Of a DNA stretch of 64,000 nucleotides, positions 31,802-39,166 are shown piece after piece. Each line of letters starts with the position of its first letter. The first letter of the stretch is position 1. A model generated the notes under the pieces. The model ran no database searches and was not told the origin of the DNA. It saw only the letters and a list, made by a program, of their open reading frames with translations. Position numbers and translations under genes: made by a program. This DNA is from Mycobacterium sp. URHD0025 (GTDB lineage: Bacteria > Actinomycetota > Actinomycetes > Mycobacteriales > Mycobacteriaceae). The stretch covers positions 186,001-250,000 of the forward strand of contig NZ_AUEQ01000011.1 of NCBI RefSeq assembly GCF_000426065.1, in the 5' to 3' direction.

Positions 31802-32449
31802 GTGTCAGCTCTGTGCGACGATCTAGACGTGGTCACCCACAAGCCACTACGGCGACGACAACCCGTGCAGGAGCGCAGCAGACGACGTGTCGAACGAATC
31901 CGCGCGGCAGCCCTCGAGCTGCTCGAGACCCAGGGCGTGGACGCTGTCACCACTCGGGCCATCGCCCAGCGTGCCGATGTCCCGGTGGCGACCGTCTATC
32001 AGTTCTTCCCGAACCGCGACGCGATCCTGCAGGAGATCGTCTCCGACCACCTCGACCGGCGTGACGCCGAGGGCGCGGCGATATTGGCCGCGCTCGCCCC
32101 GACAAGCTTGGCCGAGGTCGCGCACGGGATCTTCGAATTCCACTATGAGCACCTGCGCAACCATCCACACCTGGTCAACCTGCACTACACCAGCCTGGCC
32201 ACCGGTCTGCTCGCCGACCCGCGCGCCCGCCGCGCGGAATTCGCCAACGCCCTGCACGGCGCACTGCTGCACTGGGGGCTGCTGCGCGAAGGCACGGATC
32301 CCTTGGTCACGGCGGTCGCCGTGGAGATCGGCGATCGCCTGTTGCAGATGGCTTTCCACGCCGGCCCGGACAAGGACCGCGCCATCCTCACCGAGGCCGA
32401 GCGGGCATTGACCCAGTACCTGCAGACCTACGCGGCGCCCACCGCCTGA
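31802..32449 (+). CDS. TetR-family transcriptional regulator
   Basis: 215 residues with an N-terminal TetR domain (RRRVERIRAAALELLETQG, VTTRAIAQRADVPVATVYQFFPNRDAILQEI) and a helical C-terminal ligand domain. The start is either GTG 31802 or GTG 31829 (VVTHKPLRRR). It overlaps the unknown gene at 32428-32862 tail to tail by 22 bp. The target is not evident. Confidence 0.87.
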   Translation: MSALCDDLDVVTHKPLRRRQPVQERSRRRVERIRAAALELLETQGVDAVTTRAIAQRADVPVATVYQFFPNRDAILQEIVSDHLDRRDAEGAAILAALAPTSLAEVAHGIFEFHYEHLRNHPHLVNLHYTSLATGLLADPRARRAEFANALHGALLHWGLLREGTDPLVTAVAVEIGDRLLQMAFHAGPDKDRAILTEAERALTQYLQTYAAPTA

Positions 32450-32862
32450 TCGATTGCGCGGCCATATTTGGCCAAGGCGAATCGGGCAAGGGTGCCGACA
32501 AACCGATCGAGCCGGCTGGGCCGGGCGCTCGACCCCGGGCCGGAGATCCACTGCGTGCCGCGACGTTCGAGCGTCAGAGCCGCGACCGGCTCGTCGAATA
32601 CCGGGGTCGCGACGCCGGGCGCCGACGCGCTGCGCCAGTCCTCGACGAGGTGCACCTGCAGCAACCGGCCGTCGAGTCGGCGCACCCGCACCGACGAGGC
32701 TGTCACCGAGACGGTGAGGATCGTGGTCGCGAAGTTGCCGCCGATGCCCACCTGAACAGCACCGTCGACCACCGGAACGGTGAGGCGAAGCGTCCCCGGG
32801 CCGAGTTGGTCCACAAGCCGGTCGAGATCGGCACCGCCCAGAGCTGACGAACACGCGCACAT
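32428..32862 (-). CDS. Protein of unknown function behind a Fur/Zur-like box
   Basis: 144 residues from ATG 32862 (MCACSSAL). I do not recognise a family. It has two Cys at residues 2 and 4, a strand-rich middle (LRLTVPVVDGAVQVGIGGNFATTILTVSV), and a basic helix near the end (RFALAKYGRAIDQ). An in-frame ATG at 32880 exists, but the metalloregulator-like box covers it, so I prefer 32862. No Shine-Dalgarno is visible. The box suggests a metal-responsive gene; a structural or carrier role for this domain is only a guess. Confidence 0.6.
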   Translation of the reverse strand: MCACSSALGGADLDRLVDQLGPGTLRLTVPVVDGAVQVGIGGNFATTILTVSVTASSVRVRRLDGRLLQVHLVEDWRSASAPGVATPVFDEPVAALTLERRGTQWISGPGSSARPSRLDRFVGTLARFALAKYGRAIDQAVGAA

Positions 32863-32864
32863 AC

Positions 32865-32885
32865 TGTTAATGATTATCATTTTCA
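32865..32885. promoter_or_regulatory. Fur-family (Zur/FurB-like) box
   Basis: An imperfect 21-bp dyad centred on AATGAT-T-ATCATT (13 bp perfect at 32869-32881), with arms that continue TGTT and TTCA. On the minus strand it reads as GAAAATGATAATCATTAAC, very close to classical Fur/Zur boxes. It ends 3 bp upstream of the proposed start of the gene at 32862. The window is GC-rich, so an AT-rich palindrome of this kind is unlikely by chance. Confidence 0.6.
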
Positions 32886-32940
32886 AACCCTTGCCCTCAA
32901 CCGCGCGGGCAAGTGCGCTGCTCAAGCCGCCGTCAGCGGA

Positions 32941-33480
32941 TCAGCGACGCGCGCCGGTGCCACCGACCTCGGCGGCAAGCGGCGGTGGCAGCGGGGTGGC
33001 CGGCGCGGGCGACGCGGTCGCGGGCGCCGGGGCCGCACCCGGAGACTTCGGCGAATCCGCCGGGGCGGGTCCACCCGGGCGGTGGAAGTCGACCATCGCC
33101 TCCTCGCGGATCACCTTCTCCCCCACGCTGAGCACCAGCGACTTCGAAGTCACCAGGTATTCGATGCCGGCGTTCTCCACTCGAAATGCGCCGTCGTCGT
33201 TGCGGACCGCCGGCACGATCAGCTTCGCGCCGTCACGCAACCGCACACCGCGGTACTCGAACTTGCCGCCCGACACCGAGCAGATCGCCACCCGGGAGGC
33301 GTCCGTGCTGCCGAACAGAACGGTCGCGTCGGCGCTGGCGCACCGAGCCGTGGAGTCGACGTAGCCCCTGGCATCAGTAGCCGGGGCGGCCGAGGCCGAC
33401 GGAACACTCACCGCGAGCAACGAGACACCCGCCGTCACCGCAGCGGTGAGACAGCGACGCGGGGACCAGGCACCAGACAT
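32941..33480 (-). CDS. Secreted Pro-rich protein of unknown function
   Basis: About 179 residues from ATG 33480: a signal peptide (MSGAWSPRRCLTAAVTAGV, cleavage after SASA near residue 33), a small domain containing three cysteines and a GKFEYRGVRL strand, and a C-terminal tail of about 40 residues rich in Pro and Ala. It is likely exported by Sec. The function is unknown. The upstream region to the TetR gene is noncoding. Confidence 0.65.
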   Translation of the reverse strand: MSGAWSPRRCLTAAVTAGVSLLAVSVPSASAAPATDARGYVDSTARCASADATVLFGSTDASRVAICSVSGGKFEYRGVRLRDGAKLIVPAVRNDDGAFRVENAGIEYLVTSKSLVLSVGEKVIREEAMVDFHRPGGPAPADSPKSPGAAPAPATASPAPATPLPPPLAAEVGGTGARR

Positions 33481-33576
33481 CGATACCACTGAACCACGGG
33501 TTTGCTGCTTACGGCAGCGTCAGCACCGAGACACTACCGAATCGTTAGGTCCCCGCAACACAGTCGATCGCGGGGC

Positions 33577-34176
33577 CTAGGGCGCCAGGCTGCGCATGGT
33601 CCTGACGACGTAGTCGTCCAGCAGGGCGTCGCGGGTGGGCCAGTCGTTGGTGGTGATCAACAACGCGTAGAACCCGAGCAGGAAGAACACCGCGCTGTTC
33701 CACGGGTTCACGTCGGCGGCCACCTCACCCTGCTGTTGGGCCAGTTCGATCTCGCGCGCCACCCCGGCGATCACCGGGTGCTCCTGACTGTCCGGCGCGG
33801 GTGGACGTGTCTGCGAAAAGTGCAGGGCCAGAAAGTCTTTGAACAGCACACCGCCGAGCCTGCGTTCCAGCCCGACCACCAGTCGCATGGCTTCACGCAG
33901 CCCGCCTTCCAGGCTGTGCGGTTTCTTGAGGAACTGGTTGTACTGCTTGGCGATGCGTTCTTCTTCACGTTGCTCGAGCTCCAGCAGCACATGTTCCTTG
34001 GTGGGGAAATGGAAGAAGAACGTGCCGTGCGCGACGCCTGCCGCGGCCACGATGGCGGCCACGTCCGCCTCGGCCATCCCCGCTCGCTTGAACTCCGCGA
34101 TCGCCGCGCCCATCAATCGCTCACGCGTCTGCAGGCGTTTCGCCTCGCGCGCAGACAGCCCGTCTGCCACAGCCAT
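33577..34176 (-). CDS. TetR-family transcriptional regulator
   Basis: 199 residues from ATG 34176, with GGAGGA at a spacing of 6. The N-terminal helix-turn-helix (RERLMGAAIAEFKRAG, ADVAAIVAAAGVAHGTFFFHFPTKEHVLLEL) and the FF-rich middle are typical of the TetR_C domain. It lies downstream of the MoxR/VWA operon on the same strand, 62 bp after that operon's last gene, and could be read through from it. Confidence 0.87.
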   Translation of the reverse strand: MAVADGLSAREAKRLQTRERLMGAAIAEFKRAGMAEADVAAIVAAAGVAHGTFFFHFPTKEHVLLELEQREEERIAKQYNQFLKKPHSLEGGLREAMRLVVGLERRLGGVLFKDFLALHFSQTRPPAPDSQEHPVIAGVAREIELAQQQGEVAADVNPWNSAVFFLLGFYALLITTNDWPTRDALLDDYVVRTMRSLAP

Positions 34177-34238
34177 TTCATTCCTCCGCTTGGACCTGAG
34201 AACGACGAACCGATTCAACGGGCCGACCGACCCCGAAT

Positions 34239-34925
34239 CTAACCTGCGGCCGCGTCGTGCAAGATCTGTTGTAGCCGTTCCAGCGGATCCCCCGCTGTGG
34301 GATCCAGGCGGTTACGCGGCTCAGTGGGCGACGCACCGGCCGATATCGGCGGTGGCGCTGCCACCGGCGGCGGGGGCTGGGGCGGCGCGGATGGCGGAAT
34401 GGCACCAGCCGCGGCGATCTTGCCGTTCAACCGATCCGGCGCCTCATCGCGCACGGCTCGCCGATCCGGGTCAGGGTCGGCGTTGCCGCGGAAACATCCG
34501 GCGGGTGCCCGGTCCACCACGTCCCGCGCGGCCAGATAACCGTTCATGGCCGCCTGGCCGTCGGACATCGCCATCGCCCGGTCGCCGAGCGTCTCCCTGA
34601 CGAGCTCCAGATTCACCCGAGCCGAACATGATTCATCGGTGGGCAAGCGGGCCACAGCCCCGGTGAAGTACCGCTCGGCGTCGGCGAGCCGGTCTTCCAG
34701 CACGGCCAGCGTGCCCGCGGCGAAGTCGGCCTTGCCCGGCTCAACGACATCGAGCGTCTGAAGCAGCGAGACGTCGCCGGCCAGCGCCTCCGTGTCGCGA
34801 TCGGTGAAGCTCGCCCCTGCGGAGTTGCCGACCACCACGACCGACAACAGCTTGACGACGGCGATGACGAGCACAAGCGCCACCGGCGACGAGTAGACCA
34901 GCAACCTGCGGCGCAGCGTGTTCAT
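34239..34925 (-). CDS. Membrane-anchored protein, last gene of MoxR/VWA operon
   Basis: 228 residues from ATG 34925. The start overlaps the stop of the preceding VWA gene in ATGA, the strongest sign of coupling. One N-terminal membrane helix (about residues 8-32) is followed by a soluble helical stretch that resembles a tetratricopeptide fold (LEDRLADAERYFTGAVARLP, SARVNLELVRETLGDRA) and a Pro-rich tail (about 170-210). The position corresponds to BatC/BatE-like TPR partners in the Bat operon of other bacteria, but the homology is only inferred. The longer open frame upstream of 34925 is antisense to the VWA gene. Confidence 0.72.
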   Translation of the reverse strand: MNTLRRRLLVYSSPVALVLVIAVVKLLSVVVVGNSAGASFTDRDTEALAGDVSLLQTLDVVEPGKADFAAGTLAVLEDRLADAERYFTGAVARLPTDESCSARVNLELVRETLGDRAMAMSDGQAAMNGYLAARDVVDRAPAGCFRGNADPDPDRRAVRDEAPDRLNGKIAAAGAIPPSAPPQPPPPVAAPPPISAGASPTEPRNRLDPTAGDPLERLQQILHDAAAG

Positions 34926-35833
34926 GACGCCGGCCCCACGTCGATCGGCTGCAGCCGACGGAATTCCCGTAGCACGAGGTAGAACTCGACCAGGATCAGC
35001 AGGGCCGCGGCCGCTGCGAAGCCCCAGTACAACTCGACGACGGCCCGGTCCACGACCGGCGCAGGGGTCTGGCCTGGTGTCCCGCCACCGGGTAACGCGG
35101 CGTCCAACGGGCTCGCGTCCGTACGCGACACGAACGGAACCCCGATCTGTCCGGCGACGCCGCGTAGGGCTCCTGCCCCGGCACTTCCGTAGCCCAGCAC
35201 CGCGCCACCGTCCACCGCATCCTCGGGCAGCTGGAATTCGCGTTGTGGCGCTTGTGATTCCGTGGCGCCCGCGCCCAGATAGAAGACCAGGTTCTCGGCA
35301 CGCGGAAACTGCTGTACCGCGGTGATCAGCTGGTAGCGCAGCACCGTTGCCGCTGCTCCGACGTTGGCATCCGACGCCGCGGAGTACGGATCCAAGGCGG
35401 TCACCACCGGACGCAAACTCCAGGTATCGGCGGACAGTGGCCACTCCACGGTCGGGTGGTCGGCGAAACTGATCAAGGCGAACCGGGCGCGGGGATACCG
35501 CTCGATCAACGCCATGACGTCGGCGTGCGCCGCCGTCATCCGGGTACGGCCGTCGATGTCGCGCTCCGACATCTCCGGCGAGCGGTCGAGGATCAGGAAG
35601 ATGTTGGGTTCGCGGTCCCCGGCCGGGCGCGCCACGGTGTCGTTCGCCCCGCCGGCCACCGGCCCGAGCGCGGCCAGCAGCAACAGCAGCCCGGCGACCG
35701 TCATCGCCGACCAGCGCCGGAGTGCGGGCCGTCCACCGGAGCGGGCGTGGCTGAACGTGACGGCGCGAGCCGCGACCAGCGCCACCGCCAGCACCGCCAG
35801 CAGCAGCGGCGGGATGAGCGGCTCAAGCCTCAT
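34922..35833 (-). CDS. VWA-domain membrane protein (BatA/B-like), second copy
   Basis: 303 residues from ATG 35833, with an ATGA overlap to the preceding VWA gene. Membrane helices flank a VWA domain at the N-terminus (two, residues 5-25 and 47-65) and near the C-terminus (about 275-295). The metal-binding loop that should read DxSxS is DRSPEM here: the Asp and first Ser are kept but the second Ser is replaced. The later MIDAS Thr and Asp are only partly recognisable. It is a likely client or partner of the MoxR ATPase. Confidence 0.78.
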   Translation of the reverse strand: MRLEPLIPPLLLAVLAVALVAARAVTFSHARSGGRPALRRWSAMTVAGLLLLLAALGPVAGGANDTVARPAGDREPNIFLILDRSPEMSERDIDGRTRMTAAHADVMALIERYPRARFALISFADHPTVEWPLSADTWSLRPVVTALDPYSAASDANVGAAATVLRYQLITAVQQFPRAENLVFYLGAGATESQAPQREFQLPEDAVDGGAVLGYGSAGAGALRGVAGQIGVPFVSRTDASPLDAALPGGGTPGQTPAPVVDRAVVELYWGFAAAAALLILVEFYLVLREFRRLQPIDVGPAS

Positions 35834-36792
35834 CGCCGCATCACCACCGGCCACCACCACAGCACCGCCAGGGCGAGCAATCCCATCGACAGGGGGACAC
35901 CCGGCGTCTCGGCGGACCTTACGTCCGCGCTCTCGGCAGTCGACCCCGCTGCCGGTGGATTGGCCCGGATCTCGGCGAGATGCCCGGGGACATCGGCCGC
36001 ATCCGAATACCACCGGCCGCCGGTGCCGCGGGCCAGATCCGCCACAGCCCCCTCGCCGGACCCCGGCGTGATCGCGTTGACCTGGACCCCTGCCTGCACC
36101 GCCAGATCGCGGAGCCGGTCCGGGGTGAACAAGGATGCGGTCTCGCCGCTGCCGGGCAGGGATTCCGGACCGACGTAGATCAACGATCGTCGTTGCGCGG
36201 CCTTTTCGTCGAAGGACGGGAACCCGGTGAGACACATGGCCAGCACGTCCCGGGCGCCGGCGGTGTAATCCACGTAGGACACCGGTGCGACCAACGGCCG
36301 GGCGCCTTCCTGGCGGGCGGCGGCGTCGAATTGTGCTGCGGCGTACTGGTAGTCGCGGGTGAGTGGGACCACACGCCGGTTGGCCGAGGTGAGCCCGATC
36401 CGCTCGGTGCCGAAAGTGCGGACCCGCTGGGCCAGGTACCGCATCGCGGTGCTGACCGCGGGATCGCTCGCCGGGCCGCCGACACAGACCATGATGTCCT
36501 CGGGGGTCGCGACCTGGGCGCTGCGGTGCCACGACGGTAGACCGGTGGGTCGTGCGGCCACCAGCGCCGACGCCGCGAAGGCGACGGTCAACATCACCAT
36601 CGCGATCACCGCCGAGATGGTCCGCAGCCGCGCGGCACGCACATACTCGGGTAGCGCGGTGAGCCGCGCGGTGTTGGCCAGCGGCCTGAGTTCGCCCGGG
36701 TCAGCCGGCTGCCTTCCCAACAGCGCCAGGCCCACACACCCGGCGAGTGCCAGACAACCCGCGATCGCCACCGCCCACCAGATCAGGTCCAT
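35830..36792 (-). CDS. VWA-domain membrane protein (BatA/B-like), first copy
   Basis: 320 residues with two N-terminal membrane helices (about 5-25 and 58-80), a VWA-like domain and a C-terminal membrane helix (about 300-318). The MIDAS loop is not DxSxS; it reads VCVGGPAS, so the metal site is probably lost. The FPSFDEKAAQRRSLIYVGPE and GGRWYSDAADVPGHLAEI segments match the second half of VWA domains. Overlaps the preceding gene by 10 bp and the next gene in ATGA. Confidence 0.75.
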   Translation of the reverse strand: MDLIWWAVAIAGCLALAGCVGLALLGRQPADPGELRPLANTARLTALPEYVRAARLRTISAVIAMVMLTVAFAASALVAARPTGLPSWHRSAQVATPEDIMVCVGGPASDPAVSTAMRYLAQRVRTFGTERIGLTSANRRVVPLTRDYQYAAAQFDAAARQEGARPLVAPVSYVDYTAGARDVLAMCLTGFPSFDEKAAQRRSLIYVGPESLPGSGETASLFTPDRLRDLAVQAGVQVNAITPGSGEGAVADLARGTGGRWYSDAADVPGHLAEIRANPPAAGSTAESADVRSAETPGVPLSMGLLALAVLWWWPVVMRR

Positions 36793-37256
36793 CCGCGGAT
36801 CAACTCCTCGGCGGTGTCGCTGGCCGTCCCGGCGTCGAGTGCCGAATGGTGGTTGAACTGAATGTCGGTGAGCTGGGCCAAGAGCGGCGCGGCAGGGGCG
36901 GCCGCACTGCCGGCGATCGCGTCGACCTGCATGTACTGGGCCCGAACCCCGGTGACGGCATGCAAGAAGGCGCGCAGTTCACGGCTGAGTGCCGCGCCGG
37001 CGGGCGCGGCACTCAGATCACCCGACCGGTAACGGTTTCCGATGGTTCGCACCGCGCGAGCCGAGCGGCGGCGCTGAAGCTCGGCCCGTGCGGCGCCCAG
37101 GAGGGGCAGCTCACGCACGGAGCGCTGTCGTGACGTCAGCACGAATACCGCGACGTACCAACCACACAGCAACAGGATCAGGGTGATCGCGGTCCACAAC
37201 CACACCGGCGAGTAGGGCATCGGACCGATCACGTGGCGCAGCAGGTCATCCGGCAC
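36783..37256 (-). CDS. Small membrane protein of the MoxR/VWA operon (DUF4381-like)
   Basis: 157 residues with one membrane helix (about 18-40) and a cytoplasmic helical domain. The position between DUF58 and the first VWA gene and the L-x-x-R/R-rich start (SRQRSVRELPLLGAARAEL) correspond to the DUF4381/BatD-like members of Bat operons. Its start overlaps the DUF58 gene end by 11 bp and its stop overlaps the next start, so it is part of a tightly packed unit. Confidence 0.6.
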   Translation of the reverse strand: MPDDLLRHVIGPMPYSPVWLWTAITLILLLCGWYVAVFVLTSRQRSVRELPLLGAARAELQRRRSARAVRTIGNRYRSGDLSAAPAGAALSRELRAFLHAVTGVRAQYMQVDAIAGSAAAPAAPLLAQLTDIQFNHHSALDAGTASDTAEELIRGWT

Positions 37257-38112
37257 GGGCGTACACCTCGGTCATGGCGGTCAACGCCGACTTGATCCGC
37301 GGACTGCCGCCGATCCGGGCGTGGGGTATCCGCTGCAGTGTGAGGAATTCCGAAAGACCCGCTCGCCGTTGGGCTTCCGCGCTCTGATATGCCTCGATGA
37401 CCTGCTTGTCCAGATCGGTCAGGATGGGGCGCCCATCGGCGACCTCGTAGCTGCGGCCGGTGTCGGGATGCGTGCTCACCGCGGGCATGTCGCCGACCAG
37501 CGCCCACAGCACGTCGTGGCGGGCGGTCAGCGGGCGCAGCACCTCGGCCAACCGGTCGTCGACCCTCGGCTCGTCGGACACCACGAAGATCAACAGCCGG
37601 TGACGGTAATGGCGGGCCACCCATTCGAGCTGAACCAGGATGTCGCTCGGACCCGGGTGGTCGGTGACGTGGTGGTGGAACCGGTGCAGCATGCTCTCGA
37701 TGTGCGTCTCGCCCCGGCGCAGCCGGATGTCGACGTTACCGCGCCGATCCCCGAGGACCATCGCGATCTCGTCGGAGCGGGGCAGCGTCATCAATCCGAT
37801 CGCGCCGATGATGTTCTGGGCCACAGTTCTTTTCAGTTCGCCCGACGGAGCCAGCCCGCAGCTGTTGCGGCCGGCGTCGGCGATCACCAGCACCTTGTGA
37901 TGCTTCTCGGAGACGAACCGTTTGATCAGCGTGTGCCCGGACCGCGCCGTGGCCTTCCAGTCGATGTCACGCACGTCGTCGCCCGGGACGTAGGGCCGCA
38001 GCTCGTCGAACTCCAGACTGCGGGTGTGCACCAGGGCGTAACGGCCGCCTTCGAGCAGTCCGCCGGCGTCACGGCCGACAAACGCCCTGGCGGAGTCCAG
38101 ATACCTGCCCAT
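37246..38112 (-). CDS. DUF58-domain protein
   Basis: 288 residues. The DUF58 signature is present: ELRPYVPGDDVRDIDWKATAR at about 37-56 and LIKRFVSEKHHKVLVIADAGRNS following, then an RSDEIAMVLGDRRGNV stretch. DUF58 proteins are nearly always encoded next to MoxR ATPases and VWA proteins; they may carry a degenerate VWA fold themselves. Starts 7 bp after the moxR stop and overlaps the next gene. Confidence 0.87.
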   Translation of the reverse strand: MGRYLDSARAFVGRDAGGLLEGGRYALVHTRSLEFDELRPYVPGDDVRDIDWKATARSGHTLIKRFVSEKHHKVLVIADAGRNSCGLAPSGELKRTVAQNIIGAIGLMTLPRSDEIAMVLGDRRGNVDIRLRRGETHIESMLHRFHHHVTDHPGPSDILVQLEWVARHYRHRLLIFVVSDEPRVDDRLAEVLRPLTARHDVLWALVGDMPAVSTHPDTGRSYEVADGRPILTDLDKQVIEAYQSAEAQRRAGLSEFLTLQRIPHARIGGSPRIKSALTAMTEVYARAG

Positions 38113-38119
38113 GGCGGCC

Positions 38120-39121
38120 TCACGGGACCTGGACCGTACGCAACACCGCGTCGACGACGACGTCGGGGGTGACGCGGGCGGTGGCCGCTTCGAATCCGAG
38201 GATCAACCGGTGTCGCAGCACGCGGTGGGCCAGCCGGGCGATGTCGTCGGGCACCACATGGTCGCGGCCGCGCAGCACGGCCAGCGCGCGCGCCGTCCGG
38301 CAGAAGGCGAGCGTGGCTCGCGGGCTCGCGCCGTACTCGATGAGCCTGGCCAGGTTCGCCGGCAGGTGGTGCCCGGGGTCGCGGGTGACGGCGACGAGGC
38401 GGCTCGCGTAGTCGACGAGTGCCCGATCCAGATACACCGAAGCGACGATGCCCTGGGCGCGGCGCACGTCGTCGATCGTGACGACCGGCGTGACCCGGTG
38501 TTCGCGCTCGTACAGCCCGGCGTCCATCCGGGCCGCGATCTCGACCTCCTCCTCCACCGAGGGGTATCCCACGATCTCCTTGAGCATGAACCGGTCTGTC
38601 TGGGCCTCCGACAACGGATACGTGCCCTCCTGGTCGACGGGGTTCTGGGTGGCGATCACCAGAAACGGCTCGGGAATCGGATACTCGACGCCGGCGATCG
38701 TGGTCTGCCGTTCCTGCATCGCCTCGAGCATCGCGCTCTGGGTCTTGGCGCTGGAGCGGTTGATCTCGTCGAGCAGCACGATGTTGGCGTGCACCGGCCC
38801 GAGCTGGGTGGTGAAAGAATTGTGGTCGGCCTCATAGATCTGGGTACCGACGATGTCGCTGGGCAGCAGATCGGGTGTGCACTGGATTCGCCGGAAGCTC
38901 CCGTCGATGGACTCGGCAACCACCCGCGCGGCCGTCGTCTTGGCCAGGCCGGGAACGCTTTCGATCAGCAGGTGCCCACCGGCCAGCAACGCGACCAGCA
39001 TCGACTCGCGGAGATGGTCCTGGCCGACCACCCTGGAGGCGAACGCCGAGGTCACCGCGCCGACAATGCGCTGAGCCTCGGCGGCGTCGCGCTGGTCAGC
39101 CTGCAATCGCGGTGCCGTCAT
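38120..39121 (-). CDS. MoxR-family AAA+ ATPase
   Basis: 333 residues. The Walker A loop is ESVPGLAKTT at about 54-63 (the usual first Gly is Ser), Walker B is LLDEINR at 116-122, sensor 1 is ATQNP, and the arginine finger region is in SEAQTDRF. MoxR ATPases act as chaperones that load metal or assemble complexes with VWA-domain partners. It is the first gene of the six-gene operon ending at 34239. The divergent side is occupied by the C-terminus of the mmpL gene, so the promoter must be in the 45-bp gap or further upstream. Confidence 0.93.
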   Translation of the reverse strand: MTAPRLQADQRDAAEAQRIVGAVTSAFASRVVGQDHLRESMLVALLAGGHLLIESVPGLAKTTAARVVAESIDGSFRRIQCTPDLLPSDIVGTQIYEADHNSFTTQLGPVHANIVLLDEINRSSAKTQSAMLEAMQERQTTIAGVEYPIPEPFLVIATQNPVDQEGTYPLSEAQTDRFMLKEIVGYPSVEEEVEIAARMDAGLYEREHRVTPVVTIDDVRRAQGIVASVYLDRALVDYASRLVAVTRDPGHHLPANLARLIEYGASPRATLAFCRTARALAVLRGRDHVVPDDIARLAHRVLRHRLILGFEAATARVTPDVVVDAVLRTVQVP

Positions 39122-39166
39122 GGGTCCTCTCCGGTGATCTGGACCCCGGGCCCAGTACGCACACGG

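Noticed and set aside
34926..35444. Long N-terminal extension of the last MoxR-operon gene
   Set aside because: Lies within the VWA gene in another frame; the ATGA overlap at 34922-34925 gives the true start.
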